Below the pieces are notes generated by a model, which did not search any database, had not been told where the DNA came from, and was given only the letters and a program-made list of their open reading frames with translations. Both the position numbers and the translations under genes were made by a program. A stretch of 45,543 nt of DNA from JTS-AC122 sp050246015 (GTDB taxonomy: Bacteria; Planctomycetota; Phycisphaerae; Phycisphaerales; UBA1924): NCBI GenBank assembly GCA_050246015.1, contig JBFWWU010000026.1, positions 1 through 45,543 of the forward strand. The letters run 5' to 3'. Shown piece by piece: positions 25,565 through 34,264 of this stretch; within the stretch, counting starts at the first letter, position 1; each line of letters starts with the position of its first letter.

Positions 25565-27625
25565 ATGAGTACGGGACAACTGACGCTGGTTGAAAAAATC
25601 GCGACACGATTCGCCGTGGGGCTGCCTGACGGGGCGGCGGCGAGGCAGGGTGATTTCATCACGATCCGGCCGAAGCATGTGATGACGCACGACAACACCG
25701 GGGCAGTGATCCCGAAGTTCAAGGAGATCTGGAAGCGGGCGATGGAGCGGAAGGCGGGGCTGGCGGCGCGGATCCACGATGCGCGCCAGCCGGTGTTCGC
25801 GATTGATCATGACATCCAGAACACGACGCCCGAGAACCTTGGGAAGTACGCGAAGATCGAGGCGTTCGCGAGCGAGCACGGGGTGGATTTTTATCCGGCG
25901 GGGACGGGGATCAGTCATCAGGTGATGGTGGAGCAAGGGTACGTGACGCCGGGCGCGCTGGTGGTGGGGAGCGATTCACATTCAAACCTGTACGGGGCGC
26001 TGTGCTGTCTTGGGACGCCGGTGGTGAGAACGGACGCGGCGAGCCTGTGGGCGAGCGGCGTGACGTGGTGGCAGGTGCCGGCGGTGGCGAGGGTGGTGCT
26101 GAAGGGGAGGCTTCGGCCGGGCGTGGTGGGGAAGGACGTGATCGTCGCGCTGTGCGGGGCGTTCAATCACGACGAGGTGCTGAACCACGCGGTCGAGTTC
26201 CACGGCGAGGAATCGCTGCGGTCGCTGTCGATCGATCAGCGGATGTCGATCGCGAACATGACGACGGAATGGGGCGCGCTGGCCGGGGTGTTCCCGTTTG
26301 ACGAAGTGCTGCGCGAGTACCTGCATGCGCGGGCGGAGGTGTTCGCGCGGGCGGCGGCGGGGAAGCGCGCCCGGCCCGGGACGCGGCGCGAGGGGTCGAT
26401 GGGGATGTACACGCGCGAGGACGTGGACCGGTGGTGGTCGGCGCGGGAGTCCGTGCGAGCCGACGCGGGGGCGGCGTACGCGGCGGAACTGGAGATCGAC
26501 CTGGGTTCGATCGTGCCGCATGTCTCGGGGCCCAACGAGGTGAAGACGATGCACTCGCTGCCGGAGATCGAGGCAAGACGGGTGACGATTCACAAGGCGT
26601 GGCTGATGTCGTGCGTGAACGCGCGGTACGAGGACCTGGCGGCGGCGGCGGCGGTGGTGCGCGGGAAGAAGGTGGCGGCGGGGGTGGAGTTTTATCTCGC
26701 GGCGGCGAGCGCCGAGGTGCAGGCGCGGGCGGCGGCGGATGGGCACTGGCAGGCGCTCACGGACGCGGGCGCGATCGAGTTGCCCCCGGGGTGCGGGACG
26801 TGCATCGGACTGGGCGCGGGGACGATCAAGGCGGGCGAGGTGGGGATCTCGGCGACGAACCGGAACTTCGAGGGACGGATGGGGGACCGGAACGGGCAGG
26901 TGTATCTGGGGTCGCCGGCGGTAGTGGCGGCCAGCGCGGTGGCGGGGTACATATGCTCGCCGACGAAGTATGAAGATGCACGGGTGGTGGCGCGGGTCAG
27001 GACGAAGGCAGACGAGAAGCAGGAAGAAGACCGCCGGGGACCTGCGGGCCACCCGGGAGAGGCTCAGATCATCGCGGGATTCCCGCGGCGTGTGACGGGT
27101 CGGCTGTTCTTTCTGGACCGGGACAATCTGAACACGGACGGCATATTCGCGGGGAAGCACACGTACAACGACCGCCTCACGCCGGCGGAGATGGCCGGGG
27201 TGATCTTCGAGAACTACGACCCGGAGTTTCGCGTGGTGGCGAGGGCGGGCGACATCGTCGTGGGCGGGCTGAACTTCGGCACGGGCTCGTCGCGCGAGCA
27301 GGCGGCGACGGCGCTGAAATACTTCGGCATCCCGTGCGTCGTCGCCGCGTCGTTCAGCGAGACGTACAAGCGCAATGCGTTCAACAACGGGTTCGTGTGC
27401 TTCGAGTGTCCGGAGTTCGTGGCGTTCGTGCGCGCCGGGGCCGGGACGGGCGGGGGCGCCAAGACGCGGTTGATCGGCGACGCGACGATCGACTATCAAG
27501 CCGGGACGCTGAGCGCGGCGGGGAAGACGTTCGCGTTCAAGCCGCTCTCGACGGTGGCGCAGGAACTGGTGGTGGCCGGGGGGGCGGAGGAGGTAGTGGT
27601 GAGGCGGCTGGTGGGGACAGCGTAA
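25565..27625 (+). CDS. Aconitase-superfamily hydro-lyase resembling fungal homoaconitase (Lys4)
   Basis: 686 residues. The catalytic domain and the C-terminal swivel domain are fused in one chain. The N-terminal motifs KHVMTHDNTGAVIPKF, VFAIDHDIQN, VDFYPAGTGISHQ, GSDSHSNLYG and LGTPVVRTDAA closely follow the Lys4 pattern as I know it. The 4Fe-4S cysteines are likely the Cys in MSCVNARYEDL and the pair in GCGTCIGLG. The swivel domain starts near GRLFFLDRDNLNTDGI and has the GTGSSREQAA loop. Homoaconitase acts in alpha-aminoadipate lysine synthesis, but no other gene of that route is nearby, so another 2-alkylmalate hydratase role (for example isopropylmalate) cannot be excluded. Confidence 0.8.
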   Translation: MSTGQLTLVEKIATRFAVGLPDGAAARQGDFITIRPKHVMTHDNTGAVIPKFKEIWKRAMERKAGLAARIHDARQPVFAIDHDIQNTTPENLGKYAKIEAFASEHGVDFYPAGTGISHQVMVEQGYVTPGALVVGSDSHSNLYGALCCLGTPVVRTDAASLWASGVTWWQVPAVARVVLKGRLRPGVVGKDVIVALCGAFNHDEVLNHAVEFHGEESLRSLSIDQRMSIANMTTEWGALAGVFPFDEVLREYLHARAEVFARAAAGKRARPGTRREGSMGMYTREDVDRWWSARESVRADAGAAYAAELEIDLGSIVPHVSGPNEVKTMHSLPEIEARRVTIHKAWLMSCVNARYEDLAAAAAVVRGKKVAAGVEFYLAAASAEVQARAAADGHWQALTDAGAIELPPGCGTCIGLGAGTIKAGEVGISATNRNFEGRMGDRNGQVYLGSPAVVAASAVAGYICSPTKYEDARVVARVRTKADEKQEEDRRGPAGHPGEAQIIAGFPRRVTGRLFFLDRDNLNTDGIFAGKHTYNDRLTPAEMAGVIFENYDPEFRVVARAGDIVVGGLNFGTGSSREQAATALKYFGIPCVVAASFSETYKRNAFNNGFVCFECPEFVAFVRAGAGTGGGAKTRLIGDATIDYQAGTLSAAGKTFAFKPLSTVAQELVVAGGAEEVVVRRLVGTA

Positions 27626-27643
27626 GGGTGGAGAAGGGTGGTG

Positions 27644-29116
27644 TCAGGCGGCGGAGTGCGGTTCGAGTTCGCGGAGAAACGACTCGGACCACTCGAAGAC
27701 GTCGTGCCGGCGGACGATCATGCGCAGGATGGACATGCGGGTGCGGCGATCGCGGGCGGGGATGCGCAGGGCGGCGAGGAAGGTATCCGCCATGCCGTCG
27801 ATGTCGCGCGGGTTGACGAGCAGGGCGCGGCGGAACTCCTCGGCGGCGCCGGTGAACTCGCTGAGGACCAGGACGCCGTTGAGGTCGGCGCGTGACGCGA
27901 CGTATTCCTTGGCGACGAGGTTCATGCCGTCGCGGAGGGGGGTGACGAGCAGGACATCGGCGGCGAGGAAGTAGGCGACGAGTTCGTCGCGGTTGAGGGA
28001 GCGGCGGAAGTAGTGCACCGCGACCTTGCCGGGCTCGCTGAACTGTCCGTTGATGCGGCCGACGATGTGTTCGACCTCTCGGCGGATCTCGGCGTAACCG
28101 GGGGACTGCTCACGGCTGGGGACGGCGACCTGGACCATAACGACGCCGGCGGTGGAGGCGCGGCGGGAGCGGAGGATCTGCTCGAAGGCCAGGAGGCGGT
28201 TGGGGATGCCCTTGGTGTAGTCGAGTCGATCGACGCCCAGGAGGACCTTTCGGCCGCCGAGTTGCTCGCGGATTTCGGCGGCGCGGCGCTGGACGGACTT
28301 GGTCTTGGCGAGGCGCTCGAAGGCGGCGAAGTCGATGGAGATGGGGATGGAGCGGACGTGGACCTTGTGGTTGTGGTAGATGAGTTCGCGGTCGGTGCCG
28401 TCGGCGTCGGCGTAGCGGCGGCAGGCGCGGGAGAAGTTGCGGGCGCCGGCCTCGGTCTGGAAGGCGACCAGGTCGCACCCCAGGAGCCCGCGGAGGATGT
28501 CGTCGCGCCATGGGAGCCACGCGAAGAGTTCTTCGGGAGGAAAGGGGATGTGGAGGAAGAAGCCGATGCGGAGGTCGGGGCGTGCATCGCGGAGCAGCGC
28601 GGGGACGAGTTGGAGGTGGTAGTCGTGGATCCAGACGGTGGCATGGCGGGTGGCGTGGCGGGCGACGCAGCGCGCGAAGCGTTCGTTGACGTCGATGTAT
28701 TCCTGCCAGGCGGCGCGATCGAAGGTGGGCTTCTGGATGGCGTCGTGATAGAGGGGCCAGAGGGTGGCGTTGCAGAAGCCGTGGTAGTATCCGTTGATCT
28801 CGGCGCGGGACATGGAGACGCTGGCGAGGGTGAGCCCGTCGAGGTCGTAGGGGCGGTGAGCGCGGCCCGGGGCGCCGTCCCAGCCGACCCAGACGGCGTC
28901 GCGGGCGCTGATGACGGGGTGCATGGCGCTGACAAGTCCGCCCGGGCTGCGAGTCCACGTGCCGGCGGCGGAGCGCGCCGCGGGGAGCCTGTTAGCCGCG
29001 ATGACGAGGCGGGATCGTTTGGCCAAGCCGAAGACTCCGAGCGAGGTGGGCAACGAGGAGCATGTCTGCGAGTCCGAAACGGTGAGCGAGCCCGCGTACC
29101 GCCAGCGTGCGGGCAC
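27644..29116 (-). CDS. otsA: Alpha,alpha-trehalose-6-phosphate synthase (GT20)
   Basis: 490 residues. Makes trehalose 6-phosphate from UDP-glucose and glucose 6-phosphate; it supports osmotic or stress protection. Family motifs: VIAANRLP near residue 39, SPGGLVSAM, WIHDYHLQLVP, FFLHIPFPP, GVDRLDYTKGIPNRLLAFE and LRDGMNLVAKEYVA. The phosphatase OtsB is neither fused nor adjacent. The GTG at 29116 is supported by a near-consensus TATACT box 5 nt upstream; it adds about 35 residues before the conserved core, where TTG codons would be alternative starts. It lies 75 bp after the aldehyde dehydrogenase on the same strand. Confidence 0.93.
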   Translation of the reverse strand: MPARWRYAGSLTVSDSQTCSSLPTSLGVFGLAKRSRLVIAANRLPAARSAAGTWTRSPGGLVSAMHPVISARDAVWVGWDGAPGRAHRPYDLDGLTLASVSMSRAEINGYYHGFCNATLWPLYHDAIQKPTFDRAAWQEYIDVNERFARCVARHATRHATVWIHDYHLQLVPALLRDARPDLRIGFFLHIPFPPEELFAWLPWRDDILRGLLGCDLVAFQTEAGARNFSRACRRYADADGTDRELIYHNHKVHVRSIPISIDFAAFERLAKTKSVQRRAAEIREQLGGRKVLLGVDRLDYTKGIPNRLLAFEQILRSRRASTAGVVMVQVAVPSREQSPGYAEIRREVEHIVGRINGQFSEPGKVAVHYFRRSLNRDELVAYFLAADVLLVTPLRDGMNLVAKEYVASRADLNGVLVLSEFTGAAEEFRRALLVNPRDIDGMADTFLAALRIPARDRRTRMSILRMIVRRHDVFEWSESFLRELEPHSAA

Positions 29117-29121
29117 GAGCG

Positions 29122-29127
29122 AGTATA
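29122..29127 (-). promoter_or_regulatory. -10 box TATACT before otsA
   Basis: TATACT (5 of 6 to consensus) on the minus strand ends 5 nt before the GTG at 29116. A partial -35, TCGACC, lies 16 bp further upstream. Predicts a leaderless GTG-start mRNA separate from the upstream aldehyde dehydrogenase. Confidence 0.5.
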
Positions 29128-29191
29128 GGTGGACGTGCGGGGAGGTCGACCGGGGTGGAGGGAGAACTTTGGATCGGCGTGACGTGAGCGG

Positions 29192-30868
29192 TCAATCCAG
29201 ATCGAGGTACCCGCGCAGGCCCTGGAGGCCGCCTTCGCGTCCGAAGCCGCTTTCCTTGTATCCGCCGAAGGGAGAGGCGGCGTCGAAGCGGTTGTAGGTA
29301 TTGAGCCAGACGACCCCGGCTTCGAGTTGTCGGGCGATCTGGAAGATCTTGCTTCCCTTGTCGGTCCAGACGCCGGCGGCGAGGCCGTAGGGGGAGTTGT
29401 TGGCGCGGGTGATCGCTTCCTCCGGGGTGCGGAAACTCATCACCGCCAGCACGGGGCCGAAGATCTCTTCGCGCGCGATGGTGTGAGAGGGCTGGACGCC
29501 CTCGAAGAAGCAGGGGCGGCACCAGTAGCCCTTCGGGGCGACGGCCAGCGCGGCGGCGACGGAGCCCGACGATTCGCCCTCGCTCATCGCCCGCGTGCTG
29601 GAGCGAACCCCGGCGCCCAATGCGCCCGAGACGCGGAGGCGTGCGCCCTCGCGCTGGCCGGCGTGGAGGTACTGCTCGATCTTGTCACGCTGCATTCGAG
29701 AGTTGATGGCGCCCAGGTCGGTGTTCTTGTCGAGGGGGTCGCCGACGCGGATGCTGGACATGCGGATGGCGAGTTTGGCGGCGACTTCCGGCAGGATGCC
29801 TTCCTGCACGAAGAGGCGGGAGCCGGCGCAGCAGACGTGTCCCTGGTTGAAGAAGATACCGGCGATGATTCCCTCGACGGCCTGGTCGATACTGGCGTCG
29901 TCGAAGATGATGTTGGGGGATTTGCCGCCGAGTTCGAGGGTGAGTTTCTTGGCGGTGCCGGCGGCGCGGGATTGCTCGGCGATGGACGCGGCGATGCGTT
30001 TGCCGACGTCGGTGGAGCCGGTGAAGGCGATTTTGGCGACGCCGGGATGGTTGACCAGCGCGGCGCCGGCGCGTCCGTCACCAGTGACGATATTGACGAC
30101 GCCGGGGGGAAGGTCGATTTCAGCGAGGATCTCGGCGAGGCGGAGAGCGGTGAGGGGGGTGGTCTCGGCGGGCTTGAGGACGCAGGTGTTGCCGCAGGCG
30201 AGCGCGGGGGCGAGTTTCCAGGCGGCCATGAGGAGCGGGAAGTTCCAGGGGATGATCTGGCCGCAGACACCGACCGGGCGCGGGGGCGTGCCGCGGGAAG
30301 AGGGGAAGGCGTACTGGAGTTTGTCGCACCAGCCGGCGTGATAGAAGAAGTGCTGGGCGGCGAGCGGGATATCGACGTCGCGAGATTCGCGGATGGGCTT
30401 GCCGCCGTCGAGGGTTTCGAGAATGGCCAGTTCGCGGGCGCGTTCCTGGATTCGGCGGGCGATCCGGAAGAGGTACTTGGCGCGCTCCGTTGGCTTCAGA
30501 GCGGCCCACCTCGGGAGCGCGGCGGCGGCGGCGCGAACGGCGGCATCGACGTCGGCGTCGGATGCCTGCGCAACTTCGCTGAGGGGCGATTCGGTCGCGG
30601 GGTTGATGGTGGGGAAGTACGCTGGAAGGGGGGCGTGGCTGTTTGAGACGATCGGTGCTACCTTGCGCCCGCGCGAAACGGCGGGCTTGCCGCGGGACCG
30701 TGCGTGGGCGGGCGCGACGAAACGGCCATTGATGAAGAGGTTGTATCGCGGGGAGATCACGACCTTCGCGGTCTCGGGCGCGGGCGCGTAGTCCCACGCC
30801 GCCCCCCCACTACCCCCTTGAGCAAACGCGGCGGCGTCCGCGGACGTGACGATGGACGATGCGGCCAT
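29192..30868 (-). CDS. NAD(P)-dependent aldehyde dehydrogenase
   Basis: 558 residues. Oxidises an aldehyde to the acid; substrate unknown. The core shows IIPWNFPLLMAAWKLAPALA, the catalytic-base motif LTLELGGKSPNI (Glu), GHVCCAGSRLF with the nucleophilic Cys, and EEIFGPVLAVMSF. The end, FGGYKESGFGREGGLQGLRG, is typical of the class-1/2 group (betaine- or retinal-type). A 70-residue N-terminal extension and a roughly 30-residue Ser/Gly/Ala-rich insert (near residue 425) are unusual. The start at 30868 is chosen because TACCGT lies 5 nt upstream. Divergent from sat. Confidence 0.9.
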   Translation of the reverse strand: MAASSIVTSADAAAFAQGGSGGAAWDYAPAPETAKVVISPRYNLFINGRFVAPAHARSRGKPAVSRGRKVAPIVSNSHAPLPAYFPTINPATESPLSEVAQASDADVDAAVRAAAAALPRWAALKPTERAKYLFRIARRIQERARELAILETLDGGKPIRESRDVDIPLAAQHFFYHAGWCDKLQYAFPSSRGTPPRPVGVCGQIIPWNFPLLMAAWKLAPALACGNTCVLKPAETTPLTALRLAEILAEIDLPPGVVNIVTGDGRAGAALVNHPGVAKIAFTGSTDVGKRIAASIAEQSRAAGTAKKLTLELGGKSPNIIFDDASIDQAVEGIIAGIFFNQGHVCCAGSRLFVQEGILPEVAAKLAIRMSSIRVGDPLDKNTDLGAINSRMQRDKIEQYLHAGQREGARLRVSGALGAGVRSSTRAMSEGESSGSVAAALAVAPKGYWCRPCFFEGVQPSHTIAREEIFGPVLAVMSFRTPEEAITRANNSPYGLAAGVWTDKGSKIFQIARQLEAGVVWLNTYNRFDAASPFGGYKESGFGREGGLQGLRGYLDLD

Positions 30869-30873
30869 GGGGA

Positions 30874-30879
30874 ACGGTA
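30874..30879 (-). promoter_or_regulatory. -10-like TACCGT box before the aldehyde dehydrogenase
   Basis: TACCGT on the minus strand ends 5 nt before ATG 30868. No -35 match and no Shine-Dalgarno. Confidence 0.3.
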
Positions 30880-31056
30880 CACCCCAGAGGACACGGATGC
30901 GGCGGGCATCTGAGCCTGCGTGCGCGAGCACGGGGTCGTTGGGGCGAGCCCGGCGTGTGGACCCGCTGGCGCGGCACGGTTCAGATTTTTGGCACCGTGG
31001 CACATACCCTCCGTCGGATTCTTTCCTTCTTTCCTGCCCCACTGGAACCGCGAGTC

Positions 31057-32304
31057 ATGTCTGCACACGCTTCGTCGTCGCCCACCACCTCCCCATCTGT
31101 ACTGACTCCGCGCCTGGTGACGGGCGCTCGCCGCGAGGCGGTGATCCGTGAGGCGGCGGGCTTGCCGCGGATCACGTTGTCGGCGAAGCAGTCGTGCGAC
31201 CTGGAACTGATCGGGAACGGGGGGTACTCGCCGTTGACGGGGTTCATGGGCGAGGCGGATTTCCGGGGCGTGTGCAAGGAGATGAAACTGACGGCCAAGA
31301 CGGCCGAGGGAGGGGGGGCGGCAGGGCTCGACGTGTGGTCGATCCCGGTGCTGCTGAGCGTGACGAAGGACAAAGCACCTGCGATCGGGTCGAGGGTGGC
31401 GCTGTATGCACCGGTCGCCGGGCGGGACGACCGGGCCACTGAATCAGGAGCGACGGGGTCGCTGCAGGCCGTGATGACGGTGGAGGAGGTCTTCCCGCAC
31501 GACAAGGCGCTGGAGATTCCCAGCGTGTTCCGGACCCAGGACGCGGCGCACCCAGGGGTGGCGCAGGTGATGGCCGAGGGGGACACGTGCCTGGCCGGGC
31601 CGGTCGAGGTGGTGGACCTGTGCATGGACCCGAAGGGGCCCGAGGCGTTCCTCGAGCAGCGGCTGACGCCGGCGCAGACGCGCGAGGCGTTCGCCGCACG
31701 TGGGTGGAAGACGATCGTCGCGTTCCAGACGCGCAACCCGATTCACCGGGCGCACGAATACGTGTGCAAGTGCGCGCAGGAGATCTGCGACGGGCTGCTC
31801 ATTCATCCGCTGGTGGGCGAGACCAAGAAGGGAGATATCCCGGCGGATGTCCGCCTGAAGGCGATCGACGCGCTGGTGCGAAAGTACTTCAGCGCGCAGG
31901 CGACGATGGTGAGCGTGCTCCCGGCGGCGATGCGGTACGCCGGCCCGCGCGAGGCCGTGCACCACGCCGTCATGCGCCGCAACTACGGGTGCACGCACTT
32001 CATCGTCGGGCGCGACCACGCGGGCGTCGGGAACTACTACGGGACGTACGACGCGCAGAAGATCTTTGATGAGATCGACGCGGGGCGGCTGGGCATTCAG
32101 ATCATGAAGTTCGAGCACACCGGGTACTCGAAGTCCTACGGCGGGATGGTGAGCCAGAAGACGTACCCGAAGATCGAAGGGGACATCATCAACCTGTCGG
32201 GGACGGCGGTGCGGGAGATGCTGGGTCGCGGCGAGCGTCCGCCGGTGGAGTTCACCAGGCCGGAAGTGGCGGACGTGCTGATCGCGTGGGCGCGGGGGGC
32301 CTGA
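31057..32304 (+). CDS. sat: Sulfate adenylyltransferase (ATP sulfurylase), single-domain Sat type
   Basis: 415 residues. Activates sulfate with ATP to give APS, the first step of sulfate assimilation and of PAPS synthesis. The active-site motifs are QTRNPIHRAHEYVCK (the QxRNP and HxxH motifs) and GRDHAGVGNYYG; GDIPADVRLKAIDAL is also typical. There is no APS-kinase domain and no cys genes are adjacent. A link to the PAPS-using sulfotransferase at 606-2276 is conceivable but unproven. ATG at 31057 is the first that fits the family; the longer upstream frame overlaps the divergent gene. Confidence 0.93.
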   Translation: MSAHASSSPTTSPSVLTPRLVTGARREAVIREAAGLPRITLSAKQSCDLELIGNGGYSPLTGFMGEADFRGVCKEMKLTAKTAEGGGAAGLDVWSIPVLLSVTKDKAPAIGSRVALYAPVAGRDDRATESGATGSLQAVMTVEEVFPHDKALEIPSVFRTQDAAHPGVAQVMAEGDTCLAGPVEVVDLCMDPKGPEAFLEQRLTPAQTREAFAARGWKTIVAFQTRNPIHRAHEYVCKCAQEICDGLLIHPLVGETKKGDIPADVRLKAIDALVRKYFSAQATMVSVLPAAMRYAGPREAVHHAVMRRNYGCTHFIVGRDHAGVGNYYGTYDAQKIFDEIDAGRLGIQIMKFEHTGYSKSYGGMVSQKTYPKIEGDIINLSGTAVREMLGRGERPPVEFTRPEVADVLIAWARGA

Positions 32305-32342
32305 GTAAGGCACGAAGGTCGGCGCGCGCGGCGCTCGCGGGG

Positions 32343-32348
32343 TACTGT
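32343..32348 (+). promoter_or_regulatory. -10-like TACTGT box before the orphan ECF sigma gene
   Basis: TACTGT ends 5 nt before the GTG at 32354. No -35 seen. Confidence 0.3.
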
Positions 32349-32353
32349 GTGGC

Positions 32354-32905
32354 GTGCCCGACGATCCGCGAACCGACGCCGAGTTGCTCCGCGCGTACGT
32401 TCGCGGCGAGGCATCCGCGTTCGACGTGCTATACGAGCGGCACCGCGACTGGGCATGGCGCCTCTCGGGTCGCTTTTCACGCGATCAATCCGGCGCGATG
32501 GACATCATGCAGGAGGCGTTCGCGTACCTGATCGCGCGGGCCCCGGGCCTGGAACTTCGGGCGCCGCTGCGATCGTTGTTGTACAGCGTGATCAAGCACG
32601 CCGCGCTGTCGCGGCGGCGCCGGAGGCCGTTTGAGCCGCTGATCGATCAGGACACCGCGGCGACCGAGAGGGCCGGGGCGGGCGATGAGGACCTTCGCGT
32701 GCTCGATTCGGCGCTGGCGCGATTGCCCGAGGCGCAGCGCGAGGTGTTGCTGATGCGGACGATCGACGGCCTGTCGCTGGCGGAGATCGCCGCCGCCCTG
32801 TCGATCCCGGCCGGGACGGCGAAGTCGCGGCTTCACTTCGCGCTGCAATCGCTCCGGGAGGATGCGGGGCTGGCGCGGTACTTCAGCGACGATGCGGCGG
32901 AGTAA
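32354..32905 (+). CDS. ECF-type RNA polymerase sigma factor, orphan
   Basis: 183 residues. Region 2 spans about residues 12-75 (FDVLYERHRDWAWRLSGRFS, MDIMQEAFAYLI) and region 4 about 112-165 (LPEAQREVLLMRTIDGLSLA, then IPAGTAKSRLHFALQSLR). It directs polymerase to a small regulon. Unlike the second ECF gene in the window, no anti-sigma gene follows; the next gene is convergent after 30 bp. The start is GTG at 32354, preceded by a TACTGT box and no Shine-Dalgarno. Confidence 0.88.
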   Translation: MPDDPRTDAELLRAYVRGEASAFDVLYERHRDWAWRLSGRFSRDQSGAMDIMQEAFAYLIARAPGLELRAPLRSLLYSVIKHAALSRRRRRPFEPLIDQDTAATERAGAGDEDLRVLDSALARLPEAQREVLLMRTIDGLSLAEIAAALSIPAGTAKSRLHFALQSLREDAGLARYFSDDAAE

Positions 32906-32912
32906 CGGGGGA

Positions 32913-32930
32913 GTGCTCCGGGTGGAGCAC
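32913..32930. terminator. Perfect hairpin between sigma factor and arsenic operon
   Basis: GTGCTCC (32913-32919) and GGAGCAC (32924-32930) form a 7-bp stem with loop GGGT, in the 30-bp gap between converging genes. No T-run follows; it may serve both directions. Confidence 0.5.
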
Positions 32931-32935
32931 ACCGA

Positions 32936-34264
32936 TCACCGCTTCATCGCCGACACGTCGAGGCTGGTGATGTAATCACTCGGCTTGGACCCGGAGGGGA
33001 GATGTTCAACAATCCATCGATAGAGGGGGTCTTCCCAGTTGGTCATGGCGTCGATGTATTGAGGCTTGGAGGTGAGCGCGACGTCGGACAGGCCCGCCGC
33101 GACCGCCATGGCTCGCGTTTCCTCCACGAGCACGGCCCCAGCCACGCAACCCACCAGCGCTTCCACATCGGGCTTGACGGAATCAGGAAGTGGGCGCACG
33201 AGCGCCAAGTCGGAGACGGCCACGCGCCCACCGGGTTTGAGCACGCGGGCAATCTCGCACCACACTCGCGGCTTGTCGGGCGAGAGGTTGATGACGCAGT
33301 TCGATATCACCACGTCCACACTCGCGTCCGAGACCGGGAGGGCCTCGATCTCTCCCAACCGAAACTCGACGTTGTCCAAGCCGGTTTGCTCGCGGTACGA
33401 AGAGACGTTGCGCCGCGCCTTGGTGAGCATGTCGGGCGTCATGTCCACGCCGATCACCCGGCCCGTCTTCCCGACCTTCGGCCCCGCCACGAAGCAATCG
33501 AACCCCCCGCCCGCGCCGAGGTCGAGCACCACTTCACCGGGACAGAGCGAAGCCATCGCAGTCGGGTTGCCGCATGAGAGGCCCATGTTCGCGCTGTCCG
33601 GCACCGCGCCCAGTTCGCCACTCGTGTACCCGATTGCTTGGGCGAGTTGATCGGGGGAGAAGGCGGTCGCGCCACAGCATCCGCCGCCGCTGGGCCCACA
33701 GCATCCACTCTGGGCAATCTTCGCGTACCCCTCGCGGACTTGATCCCGCACGGCGTTCGCATCGGGCGCGGCGGGCGGGCAGCACGAGTCATCACAGCAT
33801 GTACGGTCGTTCATGGTCGAATCTCCGGTGAGGGCATGGGGCAACGTCTCTACGAATCGCCGAATCTCGTCACGCACCCGGCGGTAGTGCGGGATAGCGC
33901 CTTCGTCGGTCTTCGCACCCTTCGCCAACGTGGGCGGATCATCGAAGCCGACGTGAACCATCTTCGCGGGGCCGAGGACGTGCGTGCACGCGTCGTTGGC
34001 CGAGTCGCACACCGTCACCACGAAGTCGAAGGCGACGCCCGAGAGAGCATCCACGGACTTCGACGTGTGGCCGGATATGTCCACGCCGGCTTCGGCCATC
34101 ACCCGGACCGCGAGCGGGTTCATCCCGTGCGGGTCGGTCCCGGCGGAGTAGGGTTCGATGGAATCGGAGCGGAGGGCCCGTGCCCACCCTTCCGCCATCT
34201 GGCTGCGGCACGAGTTACCGGTACAGAGGAACAGCACGCGGAAGCGCTTAGCAGCACTTGCCAT
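32936..34264 (-). CDS. Fusion of arsenate reductase (ArsC) and arsenite S-adenosylmethionine methyltransferase (ArsM)
   Basis: 442 residues in one uninterrupted frame. Residues 1-145 are thioredoxin-coupled ArsC of the low-molecular-weight phosphatase fold: P-loop CTGNSCR (Cys14-Arg20) plus Cys86 and Cys93, the same spacing as Cys10/82/89 of Staphylococcus ArsC. Residues from Met151 on are a complete ArsM: SAM motif DLGAGGGFDCF and the As(III)-binding cysteines in GLSCGNP, SNCVINLSPDK and VGCVAGA. The linker is about 6 residues. So one chain could reduce As(V) and methylate the As(III) formed. ATG 34264 has GGAGG 8 nt upstream; the internal ATG at 33814 also has GGAGA 7 nt upstream, so free ArsM may be made too. 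It overlaps arsR by 17 bp. Codon use is more balanced than in the neighbours. Confidence 0.92.
   Translation of the reverse strand: MASAAKRFRVLFLCTGNSCRSQMAEGWARALRSDSIEPYSAGTDPHGMNPLAVRVMAEAGVDISGHTSKSVDALSGVAFDFVVTVCDSANDACTHVLGPAKMVHVGFDDPPTLAKGAKTDEGAIPHYRRVRDEIRRFVETLPHALTGDSTMNDRTCCDDSCCPPAAPDANAVRDQVREGYAKIAQSGCCGPSGGGCCGATAFSPDQLAQAIGYTSGELGAVPDSANMGLSCGNPTAMASLCPGEVVLDLGAGGGFDCFVAGPKVGKTGRVIGVDMTPDMLTKARRNVSSYREQTGLDNVEFRLGEIEALPVSDASVDVVISNCVINLSPDKPRVWCEIARVLKPGGRVAVSDLALVRPLPDSVKPDVEALVGCVAGAVLVEETRAMAVAAGLSDVALTSKPQYIDAMTNWEDPLYRWIVEHLPSGSKPSDYITSLDVSAMKR

Noticed and set aside
29117..29191. Aldehyde dehydrogenase and otsA as one operon
   Set aside because: The 75-bp gap and a near-consensus TATACT directly before otsA favour its own promoter.
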